This document shows, in pieces, positions 39,722 through 48,308 of a stretch of DNA of 64,000 nucleotides (position 1 is its first letter; each line of letters starts with the position of its first letter). The position numbers and the translations under genes are program-made. Source of the DNA: Azospirillum doebereinerae (GTDB lineage Bacteria; Pseudomonadota; Alphaproteobacteria; Azospirillales; Azospirillaceae); NCBI RefSeq assembly GCF_003989665.1, contig NZ_RZIJ01000025.1, forward strand, positions 31,265 through 95,264, in the 5' to 3' direction. A model generated the notes under the pieces. That model made no database searches. It was not told where the DNA came from and saw nothing but the letters and a program-made list of their open reading frames with translations.

Positions 39722-41329
39722 CTACATGCGTGACATCTTGGCACGGCGCCGCTGCACCGAAGACGGTATTTTCATCGCCTCACGATACTTCGCGACCGTC
39801 CGCCGCGCAATGTCGATCCCCTCGGCGCGAAGGATATCGACCAATTTATCGTCGGAAAGGACATCTTCCGCCTTTTCGGCGTCGATCATCGCCTTGATGC
39901 GGTGCCGAACCGCCTCCGCCGAATGGGCGGCCTGCCCGTCGGCGCCCTGGATGGCCGAGGTGAAGAAATATTTCAGCTCGAACACGCCGCGCTGCGTCGC
40001 CATGAACTTGTTGGTGGTGACCCGGCTGACCGTGCTTTCGTGCATGCCGATGGCCTCGGCGATGTCGCGCAGAATCAGCGGCTTCAGGTGCGAGACGCCG
40101 TGGATGAAGAAGGCGTCCTGCTGGCGGATGATCTCGCTGGCGACCTTCAGGATGGTGGTCGCGCGCTGGTGCAGCGACTTCACCAGCCAGTTGGCCGACT
40201 GGAACTTTTCCGACAGGTAGTCCTTGTCGGCCTTGTTGCGGGCGACGTCGGAGATCCGCGCGAAATAGCGCTGGTTGACCAGCACGCGCGGCAGCGTGTC
40301 GGGGTTGAGGTCGATCAGCCAGCCGCCGCCGGGGTTGGCGCGCATCAGGATGTCGGGGGTGACCAACTGCGCCGGGGTGTGGTCGAACAGCAGGGCCGGC
40401 TTCGGGTTCAGCTTGCGGATGTCCGACACCATGTCGGCGACGTCCTCGGCGTCGACGCCGCAGACCTTCATGATGGCCGGCAGGTTGCGTGCCGCCAGAA
40501 GCTCCAGATTGTCGAGCAGCGCCTGCATCGCCGGGTCCAGCCGGTTCTTCTCGCGCAGTTGGATGCCCAAGCATTCCTTCAGCGAGCGGGCGAAGATGCC
40601 CGGTGGGTCGAAGCGCTGGCAGGCCGCCAGCACCCGCTCCACCCGTTCCGCGTCGCAGCCGAGCTGTTCGGCCAGCGCCGCGGCGTCGAAGCCGGTCAGC
40701 CAGCCGGCCTCGTCCAGCATGTCGATGAGCGCCAGCCCGATGAGCTGGTCGCCATGCTCGGGAAGATCGATCTTGAGCTGTTCGGTCAGGTGGTCGCGCA
40801 GGCTGATCTGGCCGGTGAGCGTCGCCTCCAGGTTGGAGTCGTCGTCCTCGAAGCCGCTGCGCCCGCCGCGCTCGTTGTAGGAGCCGTAGACCTCGTTGCC
40901 GCCGTCCGAGCCGTCGGAAAAGCGGTCGTCGGAATAGACGTTCTCGAAATCGGTGTCGAGCGGCGACTCCGACGAGGCGCCCATGGTGTCCGAGGAGGTC
41001 AGCTCGACCGTGTCGCGGGTGCGCCCGTCCGACGGCGGCGGGGCCGGTCCGTCGTCGCGCCCGTTGAAGCTGTCGGCCAGTGAGCTGCCCGGCTCCGCCC
41101 CGCCCGGCCCGTCCAGGCCGCCGGCCGCCTCGCCGTTGACGACAGGGTCGCTGCCACCGTCGCTGGGGCCGCTGTCGCGCTCCAGCAAGGGGTTCTGCTC
41201 GATCTCGCGGTCCACGAAGTCCGACAGCTCGATGTTCGACAGTTGCAGCAGCTTGATCGCCTGCTGCAACTGCGGCGTCATCACCAGTGTTTGGGCTTGT
41301 CGGAGGTCGAGACGTTGAGCAAGCGCCAT
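39722..41329 (-). CDS. rpoN: RNA polymerase sigma-54 factor
   Basis: A 535-residue sigma-54. Region I is ALAQRLDLRQAQTLVMTPQL followed by a Leu/Gln-rich stretch and REIEQNPLLE; an acidic region II spans about residues 50-170; the core-binding region and the helix-turn-helix follow; the RpoN box ARRTVAKYRE begins at residue 508. It recognises -24/-12 promoters and needs enhancer-binding ATPases, in Azospirillum-type bacteria controlling nitrogen fixation, nitrogen assimilation and motility. It follows lptB with a 17-base gap. Confidence 0.98.
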   Translation of the reverse strand: MALAQRLDLRQAQTLVMTPQLQQAIKLLQLSNIELSDFVDREIEQNPLLERDSGPSDGGSDPVVNGEAAGGLDGPGGAEPGSSLADSFNGRDDGPAPPPSDGRTRDTVELTSSDTMGASSESPLDTDFENVYSDDRFSDGSDGGNEVYGSYNERGGRSGFEDDDSNLEATLTGQISLRDHLTEQLKIDLPEHGDQLIGLALIDMLDEAGWLTGFDAAALAEQLGCDAERVERVLAACQRFDPPGIFARSLKECLGIQLREKNRLDPAMQALLDNLELLAARNLPAIMKVCGVDAEDVADMVSDIRKLNPKPALLFDHTPAQLVTPDILMRANPGGGWLIDLNPDTLPRVLVNQRYFARISDVARNKADKDYLSEKFQSANWLVKSLHQRATTILKVASEIIRQQDAFFIHGVSHLKPLILRDIAEAIGMHESTVSRVTTNKFMATQRGVFELKYFFTSAIQGADGQAAHSAEAVRHRIKAMIDAEKAEDVLSDDKLVDILRAEGIDIARRTVAKYREAMKIPSSVQRRRAKMSRM

Positions 41330-41346
41330 GGACAGGAAACCGCGTG

Positions 41347-42120
41347 CTAGAGGCTGAACCGGTCGCCGAGGTAGACCCGGCGCACATCCTCGTGCGCCAC
41401 GATCTCCGCCGGCCCGCCCTCCATTAGTACCACACCATCGTGCAAAATGTATGCCCGATCGACTAGGTCTAAAGTTTCTCGCACGTTGTGGTCGGTGATG
41501 AGCACGCCGATGCCCCGGTCGCGCAGGTGCCCGACCAACTCCCGGATGTCGTTCACCGCGATCGGATCGATGCCGGCCAGCGGCTCGTCGAGCAGGATGA
41601 AATGCGGTTGGCCGGCCAGCGCGCGGGCGATCTCCACGCGCCGCCGCTCGCCGCCCGACAGCGCCAGCGCGGGCGCGCGGCGCAGGTGGGTGACGGAGAA
41701 TTCGGCCAGCAGTTCGTCCAGCATCGCCTCGCGCGCGTCGCGGTCGCTCTCCACGACCTCCAGCACCGAGCGGATGTTGTTCTCCACCGTCATGCCCCGG
41801 AAGATCGAGGCCTCCTGCGGCAGGTAGCCGATGCCCAGCCGCGCCCGCCGGTACATCGGCAGCGCGGTGATGTCCTGCCCGTCCAGCGTGATGGTGCCGG
41901 AATCGGCGGCGATCAGCCCGGTGATCATGTAGAAGCAGGTCGTCTTGCCGGCGCCGTTGGGGCCGAGCAGCCCGACCGCCTCGCCGCGCTGGACGCTGAC
42001 CGTCACGTCGCGCACGACGGGACGCTTCTTGAAGGACTTACCGAGGTGGCGGGCGACCAGCCCCTCGGTCGGCGCGGGCGCTGCGGGAGCGCTCGGGCCG
42101 TTGGCGGTCAGACTGCTCAC
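41347..42120 (-). CDS. lptB: LPS export ABC transporter ATP-binding protein
   Basis: A 257-residue ABC ATPase that powers LPS extraction from the inner membrane with LptF, LptG and LptC. Walker A is LLGPNGAGKTTCFYMITG, the signature APALALSGGERRRVEIARAL, and Walker B HFILLDEPLAGIDPIAVNDI. The first 25 residues are Ala/Pro-rich before GLVARHLGKSFKKRPVVRDV. The start is GTG at 42120, overlapping the lptA stop by four bases (GTGA); the same frame is open much further upstream but in the shadow of lptA. Confidence 0.95.
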   Translation of the reverse strand: MSSLTANGPSAPAAPAPTEGLVARHLGKSFKKRPVVRDVTVSVQRGEAVGLLGPNGAGKTTCFYMITGLIAADSGTITLDGQDITALPMYRRARLGIGYLPQEASIFRGMTVENNIRSVLEVVESDRDAREAMLDELLAEFSVTHLRRAPALALSGGERRRVEIARALAGQPHFILLDEPLAGIDPIAVNDIRELVGHLRDRGIGVLITDHNVRETLDLVDRAYILHDGVVLMEGGPAEIVAHEDVRRVYLGDRFSL

Positions 42121-43007
42121 GGCTTGGCCGCCGGCTTGGCCGTTGCCGCCGAGCTGGGGGCCGGCGCGGCGGACAGGCCGCCCGGTTGGCCGTTCTGGCC
42201 GGGGATCAGCAACCCGCTGACCCGGCCGGCGGCGGGGCCGGCGATGACGCGGTTGATCTTGGTGGTCATGTTCATCTCGGCGGCTTCGCCGTTCAATTGG
42301 TTGTCGCCGCGCGTGATCTTCACGTTGCCGATCAGCACCGCGACGTTGTCGGCGACCGAATAGACCATCTTGTCGGACAGCGCGACGTCGGTCGCGGTCG
42401 TCACCACGACGCTGCCCGAGCCGTCGATCCGCTCCATCTGGGTGGAGCCGTCCGGCATCTTCTTGAGCTGGCCGATCAGCACGTCGGCGCGCAGCCGGTC
42501 GGCGCCGCGCACCGCCACCGCGTCGCCGCGCGCCACGGTCAGCTCGCGCGCCTCGTAGTATTCCAGGCTGTCGCGGGCGGTCACCACGTCCTTGGCGGTG
42601 ATCAGCTTCAGATCCTTGCCGGTCACCACGGCGACCTGCTTGTCCACGTCGTAGACGCCGTGGTCGCCGAAGACCTGCTGGTTGGGGCTGACCACGCGGA
42701 CGGCGCCATCGGCGACGAGCTGGAAGACCTCGTTCCCCTTGCCGGGGACCTCGCGGTAATAGGCGGTCAGCACGTCGGCGAAGACGGTCGATTCCCCGCG
42801 CTTGGCCGAGGCGTTGCCGCGCGCCACATAGGCGTGGACGTCCTGGTGCCACTCGATGGCCTGGTCGGCGTTGACCTCGACCGGGATCTTGCCGCCGCCC
42901 ATGCCGGGCAGCCCCTGGGCGAGAACCGGCGTGGCAGCGGCGAGGCCGAACGCGGCGGCGAGAACAGCGAGACCGGTGCCGGACCGCCTGCGCGAACGAT
43001 GCATCAC
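42117..43007 (-). CDS. lptA: LPS transport periplasmic protein LptA
   Basis: A 296-residue OstA/LptA-family protein. A signal peptide (GTGLAVLAAAFGLAAATPVL, cleavage after Ala-Gln near position 30) precedes beta-jellyroll repeats, with VEVNADQAIEWHQDVHAYVA, RGNASAKRGESTVFADVLTA and later VLIGNVKITRGDNQLNGEAA. It forms the periplasmic bridge between LptC and LptD. The C-terminus is Pro/Ala-rich. It overlaps lptC upstream by four bases. Confidence 0.93.
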   Translation of the reverse strand: MMHRSRRRSGTGLAVLAAAFGLAAATPVLAQGLPGMGGGKIPVEVNADQAIEWHQDVHAYVARGNASAKRGESTVFADVLTAYYREVPGKGNEVFQLVADGAVRVVSPNQQVFGDHGVYDVDKQVAVVTGKDLKLITAKDVVTARDSLEYYEARELTVARGDAVAVRGADRLRADVLIGQLKKMPDGSTQMERIDGSGSVVVTTATDVALSDKMVYSVADNVAVLIGNVKITRGDNQLNGEAAEMNMTTKINRVIAGPAAGRVSGLLIPGQNGQPGGLSAAPAPSSAATAKPAAKP

Positions 43008-43750
43008 CGCTTCTTACCTCCCGGAGTTTCGGCGGCCTGGACCTCGGCCTTGGACTGGTTGAGGAAGACCACGGTCTTGCCGCGATCGGTCATGCGGAAG
43101 CCCTTGGCGTTGATCTCGCCCTGCGGTCCCTGCCCCGTCACCGCGGCCTCGCCCCAGGCGTTGCCCTTGCGGATGTCGGTCTCCGCTTCCTCGGTCGTGA
43201 ACTCGTTGCCGTCGTCGCGCATCACGCGGACGTTGCCGCGCATCAGCAGGATGCCGGTGACCTGGTTGTACCAGCCCTTGTCGGATCGGATCGTCACCCA
43301 GGTGCCGGCACTCTCCGTCATCTCGGCTTCCGGCTGGTCGAGCAGGATGATGTCCGGCTGGTCGGTCGACTTGTCGGCCTGGAGCGCGACCAGCGAGAAG
43401 GGCTGGTTCCGCTCGTCCGCGCTGAAGTAGCGCGGCTTGAGCATCTCGCTCTGCCCCTTGTCGGCGGCGATGCGCGGGGTCGGCAGGCTGTTCAGCGACG
43501 GCCACGCCGCCAGCAGCGCCACCATCGCCAGGGCGGCGGCGGGCAGCGCGAACTTCATGGCGGAGACGAAGCGGCTGTAGACGCGGCTCACCGGCCGCGT
43601 GTCGCGGCGGCGGTGGGCGCGCATGGCGGGGGGCACCAGGGTGGGAGGAACCAGGATCGGCGTTGCCGGAGCAGGCTCCGGAGTCGCAGCCGGTCGGGCG
43701 CCAGGGCGGCGCTCGGCCCGCAACTCCGTGATGCCATCGTCGATGCTCAT
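43004..43750 (-). CDS. lptC: LPS export protein LptC
   Basis: A 248-residue protein with a cytoplasmic Pro/Arg-rich head, one membrane helix (FALPAAALAMVALLAAWPSL) and a periplasmic beta-jellyroll with QPDIILLDQPEAEMTESAGT and TGILLMRGNVRVMRDDGNEF, typical of LptC/YrbK. It receives LPS from LptB2FG and passes it to LptA. The ATG at 43750 leaves 26 bases after kdsD; an upstream start at 43801 would overlap kdsD. Confidence 0.9.
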   Translation of the reverse strand: MSIDDGITELRAERRPGARPAATPEPAPATPILVPPTLVPPAMRAHRRRDTRPVSRVYSRFVSAMKFALPAAALAMVALLAAWPSLNSLPTPRIAADKGQSEMLKPRYFSADERNQPFSLVALQADKSTDQPDIILLDQPEAEMTESAGTWVTIRSDKGWYNQVTGILLMRGNVRVMRDDGNEFTTEEAETDIRKGNAWGEAAVTGQGPQGEINAKGFRMTDRGKTVVFLNQSKAEVQAAETPGGKKR

Positions 43751-43776
43751 GAACGGTTCTCCGCTCGCTTCGTGGA

Positions 43777-44796
43777 TCAGGCGGCGCCCGCCCGCAGGCA
43801 ATCGTGGATGTGCACGATCCCCAGCGGCCGGTCGGCCTCGACCACGAACAAGGTGGTGATCTGTTTCTCGTTCATCACCCGCAGCGCCTCGGCGATCAGC
43901 GCCTTCGGACGGATCGACTTGGGGCGCGGCGACATGATGCTGTCGGCGCGCTCGGCCAGAAGCTCCGGCGCCAGGTGACGGCGGAGGTCGCCGTCGGTGA
44001 TGATGCCGACCAGCGCGCCCTCGCCGTCGGTGACCCCGACGCAGCCCAGGCGCTTGGCGGTCATCTCAAAGATGACCTCGGACAGCGGGGAATCAAGACG
44101 GCAGAGCGGCAGGCCGTCGCCCGCGTGCATGATGTCCGTCACCTTCAGCAGCGCGCGGCCGAGCTGCCCGCCGGGGTGGAACTCGCGGAAATCGGCAGCG
44201 GAGAAGCCCCGGCGCTCCAGCAGCGCCACGGCCAGCGCGTCGCCCAGCCCCAGCATCATGGTGGTCGAGGTGGTCGGCGCCAGCCCCAGCGGGCAGGCTT
44301 CGGGCACCGGCGGCAGGATTAGCGCCACGTCCGACTGCTCGGCCAGCGCGGAGGCCGCCTTGCGGGTCATGCCGATCAGCGGGATGTCGAAGCGGCGGGT
44401 GTAGGCGATGATGTCCGACAGCTCGTGCGTGTCGCCCGAATTGGACAGCGCCACCACCGCGTCGGTCCTGGCGATCATGCCGAGATCGCCGTGGCTGGCC
44501 TCGCCCGGATGGACGAAGAAGGCCGGCGTGCCGGTCGAGGCCATGGTCGCCGCGATCTTGCGGGCGATATGGCCCGACTTGCCCATGCCGGTGACGACCA
44601 CCCGGCCCTGGATGCCGTGCAGGAGGTCGAGCGCGCGCAGGAAGGTCTCGTCCAAGCCGTCGGCCAGCGCGGTCAGCGCCTGCGCTTCCGTCCGCAGGAC
44701 GCGGGCGGCGCAGGCGAGATCGCGGTTTTCCACCGCGCTGGAATCCGAGCCGTCACCGGTCCGGTCGATCAGGCTGCTGTCGGTCACGCTGTTCAA
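43777..44796 (-). CDS. kdsD: D-arabinose-5-phosphate isomerase (KdsD/KpsF type)
   Basis: A 339-residue protein with an N-terminal SIS sugar-isomerase domain (VVTGMGKSGHIARKIAATMA, TGTPAFFVHPGEASHGDLGM) and two C-terminal CBS domains (about 215-335; LSEVIFEMTAKRLGCVGVTD; ITTLFVVEADRPLGIVHIHD). It interconverts ribulose-5-phosphate and arabinose-5-phosphate for KDO synthesis, consistent with the downstream lpt genes. Confidence 0.95.
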   Translation of the reverse strand: MNSVTDSSLIDRTGDGSDSSAVENRDLACAARVLRTEAQALTALADGLDETFLRALDLLHGIQGRVVVTGMGKSGHIARKIAATMASTGTPAFFVHPGEASHGDLGMIARTDAVVALSNSGDTHELSDIIAYTRRFDIPLIGMTRKAASALAEQSDVALILPPVPEACPLGLAPTTSTTMMLGLGDALAVALLERRGFSAADFREFHPGGQLGRALLKVTDIMHAGDGLPLCRLDSPLSEVIFEMTAKRLGCVGVTDGEGALVGIITDGDLRRHLAPELLAERADSIMSPRPKSIRPKALIAEALRVMNEKQITTLFVVEADRPLGIVHIHDCLRAGAA

Positions 44797-45005
44797 GGCG
44801 TCGGGCCTTTCGCGAAAATGCGGGCGACGGGTGCGCCCGAACCAGAAACCGGGCGCGCCCGCGCGGAAGGCAGTATGCCCACCGGCGGGGTCCGGGTCAA
44901 ACCCACGCCCGAACGGATAGGGGTTATCCCAGGTTTGGCGCCCGATGGGTGCGCCAATCCGTTCGTGCGTCAGGATGTCCCTGCCCGGGACTCCGTGTTT
45001 GGACG

Positions 45006-45632
45006 TCAGTGCGCCAGGATGTCCGGCGTTTCCCAGCCGCCCAGATCCAGCTCGCCGCGCGCCGGCAGGAAGTCGAAGCAGGCCTGCGCCAGATGGGTCC
45101 GCCCCTCGCGCGCCAGCATGACGTCCAGCTTGGCCTTCAGGTCGTGCAGGTGCAGCACGTCGGAGGCGGCGTATTTCATCTGCTCAGGCGTCAGCTCGGC
45201 CGCCCCCCAGTCGGAGGATTGCTGCTGCTTGGACAGCTCGACGCCCAGCAGGTCCTTGGACAGATCCTTGAGGCCGTGGCGGTCGGTGAAGGTGCGGACC
45301 AGCTTGGAGGCGATCTTGGTGCAGTAGACCGGCCGGCAGGAGACGCCGAGATAGGCGTGCATCACCGCCACGTCGAAGCGGCCGAAGTGGAACAGCTTGG
45401 TCACGCCGGGATCGGTCAGCAGGCGCTTGAGGTTCGGCGCGTCGTAGCGGCCCTTGGGGAACTGGACCAGATGCACCGCCCCGTCGCCGGCCGACAGTTG
45501 GACCAGGCACAGACGGTCGCGGTGGGGGTTGAGCCCCATGGTCTCGGTGTCGATGGCGACCGCGTTGTCGCGGGCCGAGGCGGCGAGGTCGAGGCCGTCC
45601 GGCAGGTCGCCGTCATGAAGGGTGATGGTCAT
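45006..45632 (-). CDS. rnd: RNase D-like 3'-5' exonuclease
   Basis: A 208-residue DEDD-family exonuclease. Candidate metal ligands lie in DNAVAIDTETMGLNPHRDRL (Asp and Glu of Exo I), LFHFGRFDVAVMHAYLG (Exo II Asp) and YAASDVLHLHDLKAKLDVML (Exo III Asp). It is shorter than E. coli RNase D, lacking the HRDC domains, a common alphaproteobacterial form. RNase D trims tRNA 3' ends, and a tRNA gene lies immediately upstream. Confidence 0.9.
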   Translation of the reverse strand: MTITLHDGDLPDGLDLAASARDNAVAIDTETMGLNPHRDRLCLVQLSAGDGAVHLVQFPKGRYDAPNLKRLLTDPGVTKLFHFGRFDVAVMHAYLGVSCRPVYCTKIASKLVRTFTDRHGLKDLSKDLLGVELSKQQQSSDWGAAELTPEQMKYAASDVLHLHDLKAKLDVMLAREGRTHLAQACFDFLPARGELDLGGWETPDILAH

Positions 45633-45748
45633 GGTCGCGTTCCCGAAGGGTAAGGCCCCCGGCCACGGACCCTAGAAACGACGAACGCCGCTCTGCACGG
45701 TCCCTCTGTTGAGGAGTGGTGCATGCGGCGCAGCCGGGTAGAAAGAAA

Positions 45749-45835
45749 TGGTGCCCAGGAGAAGACTCGAACTTCCACGACATTTCTGCCACAGGTACCT
45801 GAAACCTGCGCGTCTACCAATTCCGCCACCTGGGC
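45749..45835 (-). tRNA. tRNA-Leu (anticodon CAG)
   Basis: Read on the minus strand, the acceptor GCCCAGG pairs with CCTGGGC, followed by discriminator A and an encoded CCA. The D-arm has GGCGGAATTGGTAGACGC; the anticodon arm CAGGT-TTCAGGT-ACCTG gives anticodon CAG; a long variable arm, typical of tRNA-Leu, follows; the T-arm contains GTTCGAGTC. It reads CUG, the dominant Leu codon in this G+C-rich genome. Confidence 0.97.
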
Positions 45836-45858
45836 TCGGTGCTCGGTGTGTGGAGGCG

Positions 45859-45887
45859 TTTTTAGTGACCGGACCGGGGGCCGTCAA
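45859..45887 (-). promoter_or_regulatory. Sigma-70-type promoter of tRNA-Leu
   Basis: On the minus strand TTGACG (45882-45887) and TAAAAA (45859-45864) are separated by exactly 17 bases, placing a start near 45852, about 17 bases before the mature tRNA 5' end. Confidence 0.7.
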
Positions 45888-46076
45888 CAGCTTTTTTCAC
45901 GCTTTCGCTTTTTCTCGGGAAAGGTCCGCTTTTCCCCTCGGGCGGGAGGGCCTAGCTTGAGGGCGGCGCTTTCGCTATAAGCGTCGGCGCATTCATGCCC
46001 AGGCAGGATACGGATGACGCCCGGGCGCCATAGGGGCGCCACAGGGGCTTCACGGCTTACGTTGGGGAGACGGTCG

Positions 46077-47048
46077 ATGTCCTATCGCACTCAGGTAATC
46101 ACGGTGTTCGGCGGGTCGGGCTTCATCGGCCGCCACCTGATCCGGCGCCTCGCCAAGTCGGGCGCCGTCGTGCGCATCGCGACGCGCAACCCGACCAAGG
46201 CCGGTTTCCTGAAGACCGCCGGCGCCGTCGGCCAGATCGTCCCCTTCGCCACCGACGTGACCAAGGACGAATCGGTCGCCCGCGCGCTCCAGGGCGCCGA
46301 CATCGCCATCAACCTGATCGGCGTGCTGTACGAGCAGGGCCGCCAGAGCTTCCAGGGCGCGCATGTCGAGTCCGCCGCCCGCATCGCCCGCATCGCCTCC
46401 CTGAACGGGGTGACGCGCCTGGTCCACGTCTCGGCGCTGGGCGCCGACGCGTCGTCGCCGGCTTCCTACGCGCGTTCCAAGGCGGCGGGCGAGCAGGCCG
46501 TGCTGGACGCCTTCCCCCAGGCCACCATCCTGCGCCCGAGCATCGTCTTCGGGCCGGAGGACCAGTTCTTCAACAAGTTCGCCGCGATGGCGCAGATCGC
46601 CCCGGCGCTGCCGCTGATCGGCGGCGGCAAGACCCGCTTCCAGCCGGTCTATGTCGGGGATCTGGCCGACGCCATCGTCGCCTCGCTCGACCTCGACAGC
46701 GCCAAGGGCCGGACCTTCGAGCTGGGCGGCCCGCGCGTCTACAGCTTCAAGGAGCTGCTGCAACTGACGCTGAAGACCGTGCAGCGCAAGCGCTACCTGC
46801 TGCCGGTGCCGTGGGGCGCGGCGGAGACGCTGGGCGGCGTGCTGGAGAAGGTGCCGGTGCTGGCCCCGGCGCTGACCCGCGACCAGGTGGAGCTGCTCAA
46901 GCGCGACAACGTGGTGTCGCCGGGCGCCGCCGGGTTCAAGGAACTGGGCATCGACACGCTGGCCTCCTGCGAGGTGATCGTGCCGACCTACCTCGCCCGC
47001 TTCATCGTCGGCGGCCGCAACCCGACGGTCCCCGGCAACGCGCATTGA
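46077..47048 (+). CDS. NDUFA9-like NAD(P)-binding protein (complex I-associated)
   Basis: A 323-residue atypical short-chain dehydrogenase. VITVFGGSGFIGRHLIRRLA is the Rossmann GxxGxxG motif; VHVSALGADASSPASYARSK and EQAVLDAFPQATILRPSIVF resemble NDUFA9, the accessory NADPH-binding subunit of respiratory complex I, and its alphaproteobacterial homologues. TATAAG at 45976-45981 could be the -10 element of its promoter, though the -35 is weak. A bidirectional terminator lies 32 bases after the stop. Confidence 0.9.
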   Translation: MSYRTQVITVFGGSGFIGRHLIRRLAKSGAVVRIATRNPTKAGFLKTAGAVGQIVPFATDVTKDESVARALQGADIAINLIGVLYEQGRQSFQGAHVESAARIARIASLNGVTRLVHVSALGADASSPASYARSKAAGEQAVLDAFPQATILRPSIVFGPEDQFFNKFAAMAQIAPALPLIGGGKTRFQPVYVGDLADAIVASLDLDSAKGRTFELGGPRVYSFKELLQLTLKTVQRKRYLLPVPWGAAETLGGVLEKVPVLAPALTRDQVELLKRDNVVSPGAAGFKELGIDTLASCEVIVPTYLARFIVGGRNPTVPGNAH

Positions 47049-47080
47049 GCGCCGCGCACTTCCAATAAAAGCATCCCATG

Positions 47081-47112
47081 AAAAAGCCCCGGTCTCGCGA
47101 CCGGGGCTTTTT
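47081..47112. terminator. Bidirectional rho-independent terminator (NDUFA9-like gene / uppP)
   Basis: AAAAAGCCCCGGTC-TCGC-GACCGGGGCTTTTT is a perfect stem with an A-run before and a T-run after, so it can stop transcripts of the converging genes on both strands. Confidence 0.95.
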
Positions 47113-47132
47113 GCTGTCCGACGGGCTGCCCG

Positions 47133-47933
47133 TCAGAGGTAGAGGAACGCCAGCATCCCGCTGCCGATGGCGATGCGGTACCAGCCGAACGGCGTGAAGC
47201 CGTAGCGGCCGACGAAATCCACCAGCGTCTTGACCACCAGCGCCGCCGCGATGAAGGCGGTGAGGAAGCCGACCGCGATCAGCGCCGCGTCGTCGAGGTT
47301 CATCACGCCCCAGTTCTTGTACAGGTCGTAGGCCGTCGCCCCGGCCATGGTCGGCACCGCCAGGAAGAACGAGAACTCGGCCGCCGCCTTGCGGTCCACC
47401 CCCATCAGCAGCGCGCCCAGGATGCTCGCCCCCGACCGCGACACGCCGGGCACCAGCGCCAGGCACTGGCACAGCCCGATCTTCAGCGCCAGCGGCGCCG
47501 GGAAGCGCTCGATCTGGTGGTAGCGCGGCTCCGGCACGTAGCGCTCGACGATCAGAATGGCGACGCCGCCGACGATCAGCGCGACGCTGACCACGGTCGG
47601 GTTGAACAGCAGGGTCTTGATGATGCCGTGCAGCCCGGCCCCCAGCACCATCGCCGGCAGGAAGGCCAGCAGCACCGCGATCACGAAGCGGCGCGCGCCC
47701 GGATCGTCCTTCAGACCGGTCGCGACCTTCCAAAGCCGGGCGAAGTAGACCACGCAGATCGCCAGGATGGCGCCGAGCTGGATCACCACCTCGAACACCT
47801 TGCCGGGCGGTCCCTGGAATCCCAGGAAGGTGTCCAGCAGGATGAGATGGCCGGTCGAGGACACCGGCAGGAACTCGGTCAGCCCCTCCAGGAGGCCCAT
47901 CAGGATGGCGTCCAGATATTGATCGATCAGCAT
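47133..47933 (-). CDS. uppP: Undecaprenyl-diphosphatase
   Basis: A 266-residue BacA/UppP membrane enzyme that recycles undecaprenyl diphosphate for peptidoglycan and other surface polymers. GLLEGLTEFLPVSSTGHLIL is the BacA1 motif (Glu and Ser/Thr) and LVPGVSRSGASILGALLMGV the BacA2 motif with the catalytic Arg-Ser; about seven hydrophobic helices. It is divergent from gltD. Confidence 0.97.
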   Translation of the reverse strand: MLIDQYLDAILMGLLEGLTEFLPVSSTGHLILLDTFLGFQGPPGKVFEVVIQLGAILAICVVYFARLWKVATGLKDDPGARRFVIAVLLAFLPAMVLGAGLHGIIKTLLFNPTVVSVALIVGGVAILIVERYVPEPRYHQIERFPAPLALKIGLCQCLALVPGVSRSGASILGALLMGVDRKAAAEFSFFLAVPTMAGATAYDLYKNWGVMNLDDAALIAVGFLTAFIAAALVVKTLVDFVGRYGFTPFGWYRIAIGSGMLAFLYL

Positions 47934-48308
47934 GCGGCACGGCGCCTTCGACGGAATGGGAGATCGCTGTCCGGGCTTATAGCAGCCATGGCCGGGCTTT
48001 GCGATGTCGTGGGGTCGGTACCCCTCTTTGGGGTAAAGGTCCGTTTCGGGACTAATTTTCTTTCCGAATTTATGAAACCGCCGGCATGCGTACCAATCCG
48101 GTCTGAATTACGAATGAAAAGGTCAACAAACAATACCTATCGTCTGTTTTGTGCTTCCACCGCGCCGCAGCATGCGATATATGACGAGTGTCCGCCCGTA
48201 CGCGGACGTTCGGTTTCAACCCAGCCGGTGGCCTTAGGCGGTGCCAAGGTGTCCCCGGTCAGGCGGTCGCCCCTCACGGCGCGGTGCCGCGTAGAAGGAG
48301 CAGAAGTC
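47934..48308. other. Intergenic region between uppP and gltD
   Basis: A 375-base divergent region. It contains a perfect hairpin TACCCC-TCTTT-GGGGTA at 48019-48035, an A+T-rich stretch at about 48045-48160 (for example ACTAATTTTCTTTCCGAATT), and a GATATATGA near 48176. These presumably hold the promoters for uppP and the gltDB operon, but no -35/-10 pair with good spacing can be assigned. No gene is seen. Confidence 0.5.

Noticed and set aside
41347..42852. lptB frame extended upstream to 501 codons
   Set aside because: The upstream part lies in another frame of lptA and shows no ABC transporter features; the GTG at 42120 gives the standard protein.
45953..45981. Promoter of the NDUFA9-like gene
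   Set aside because: TATAAG is a fair -10, but TAGCTT at 17-base spacing is a poor -35, so it was not listed as a feature.
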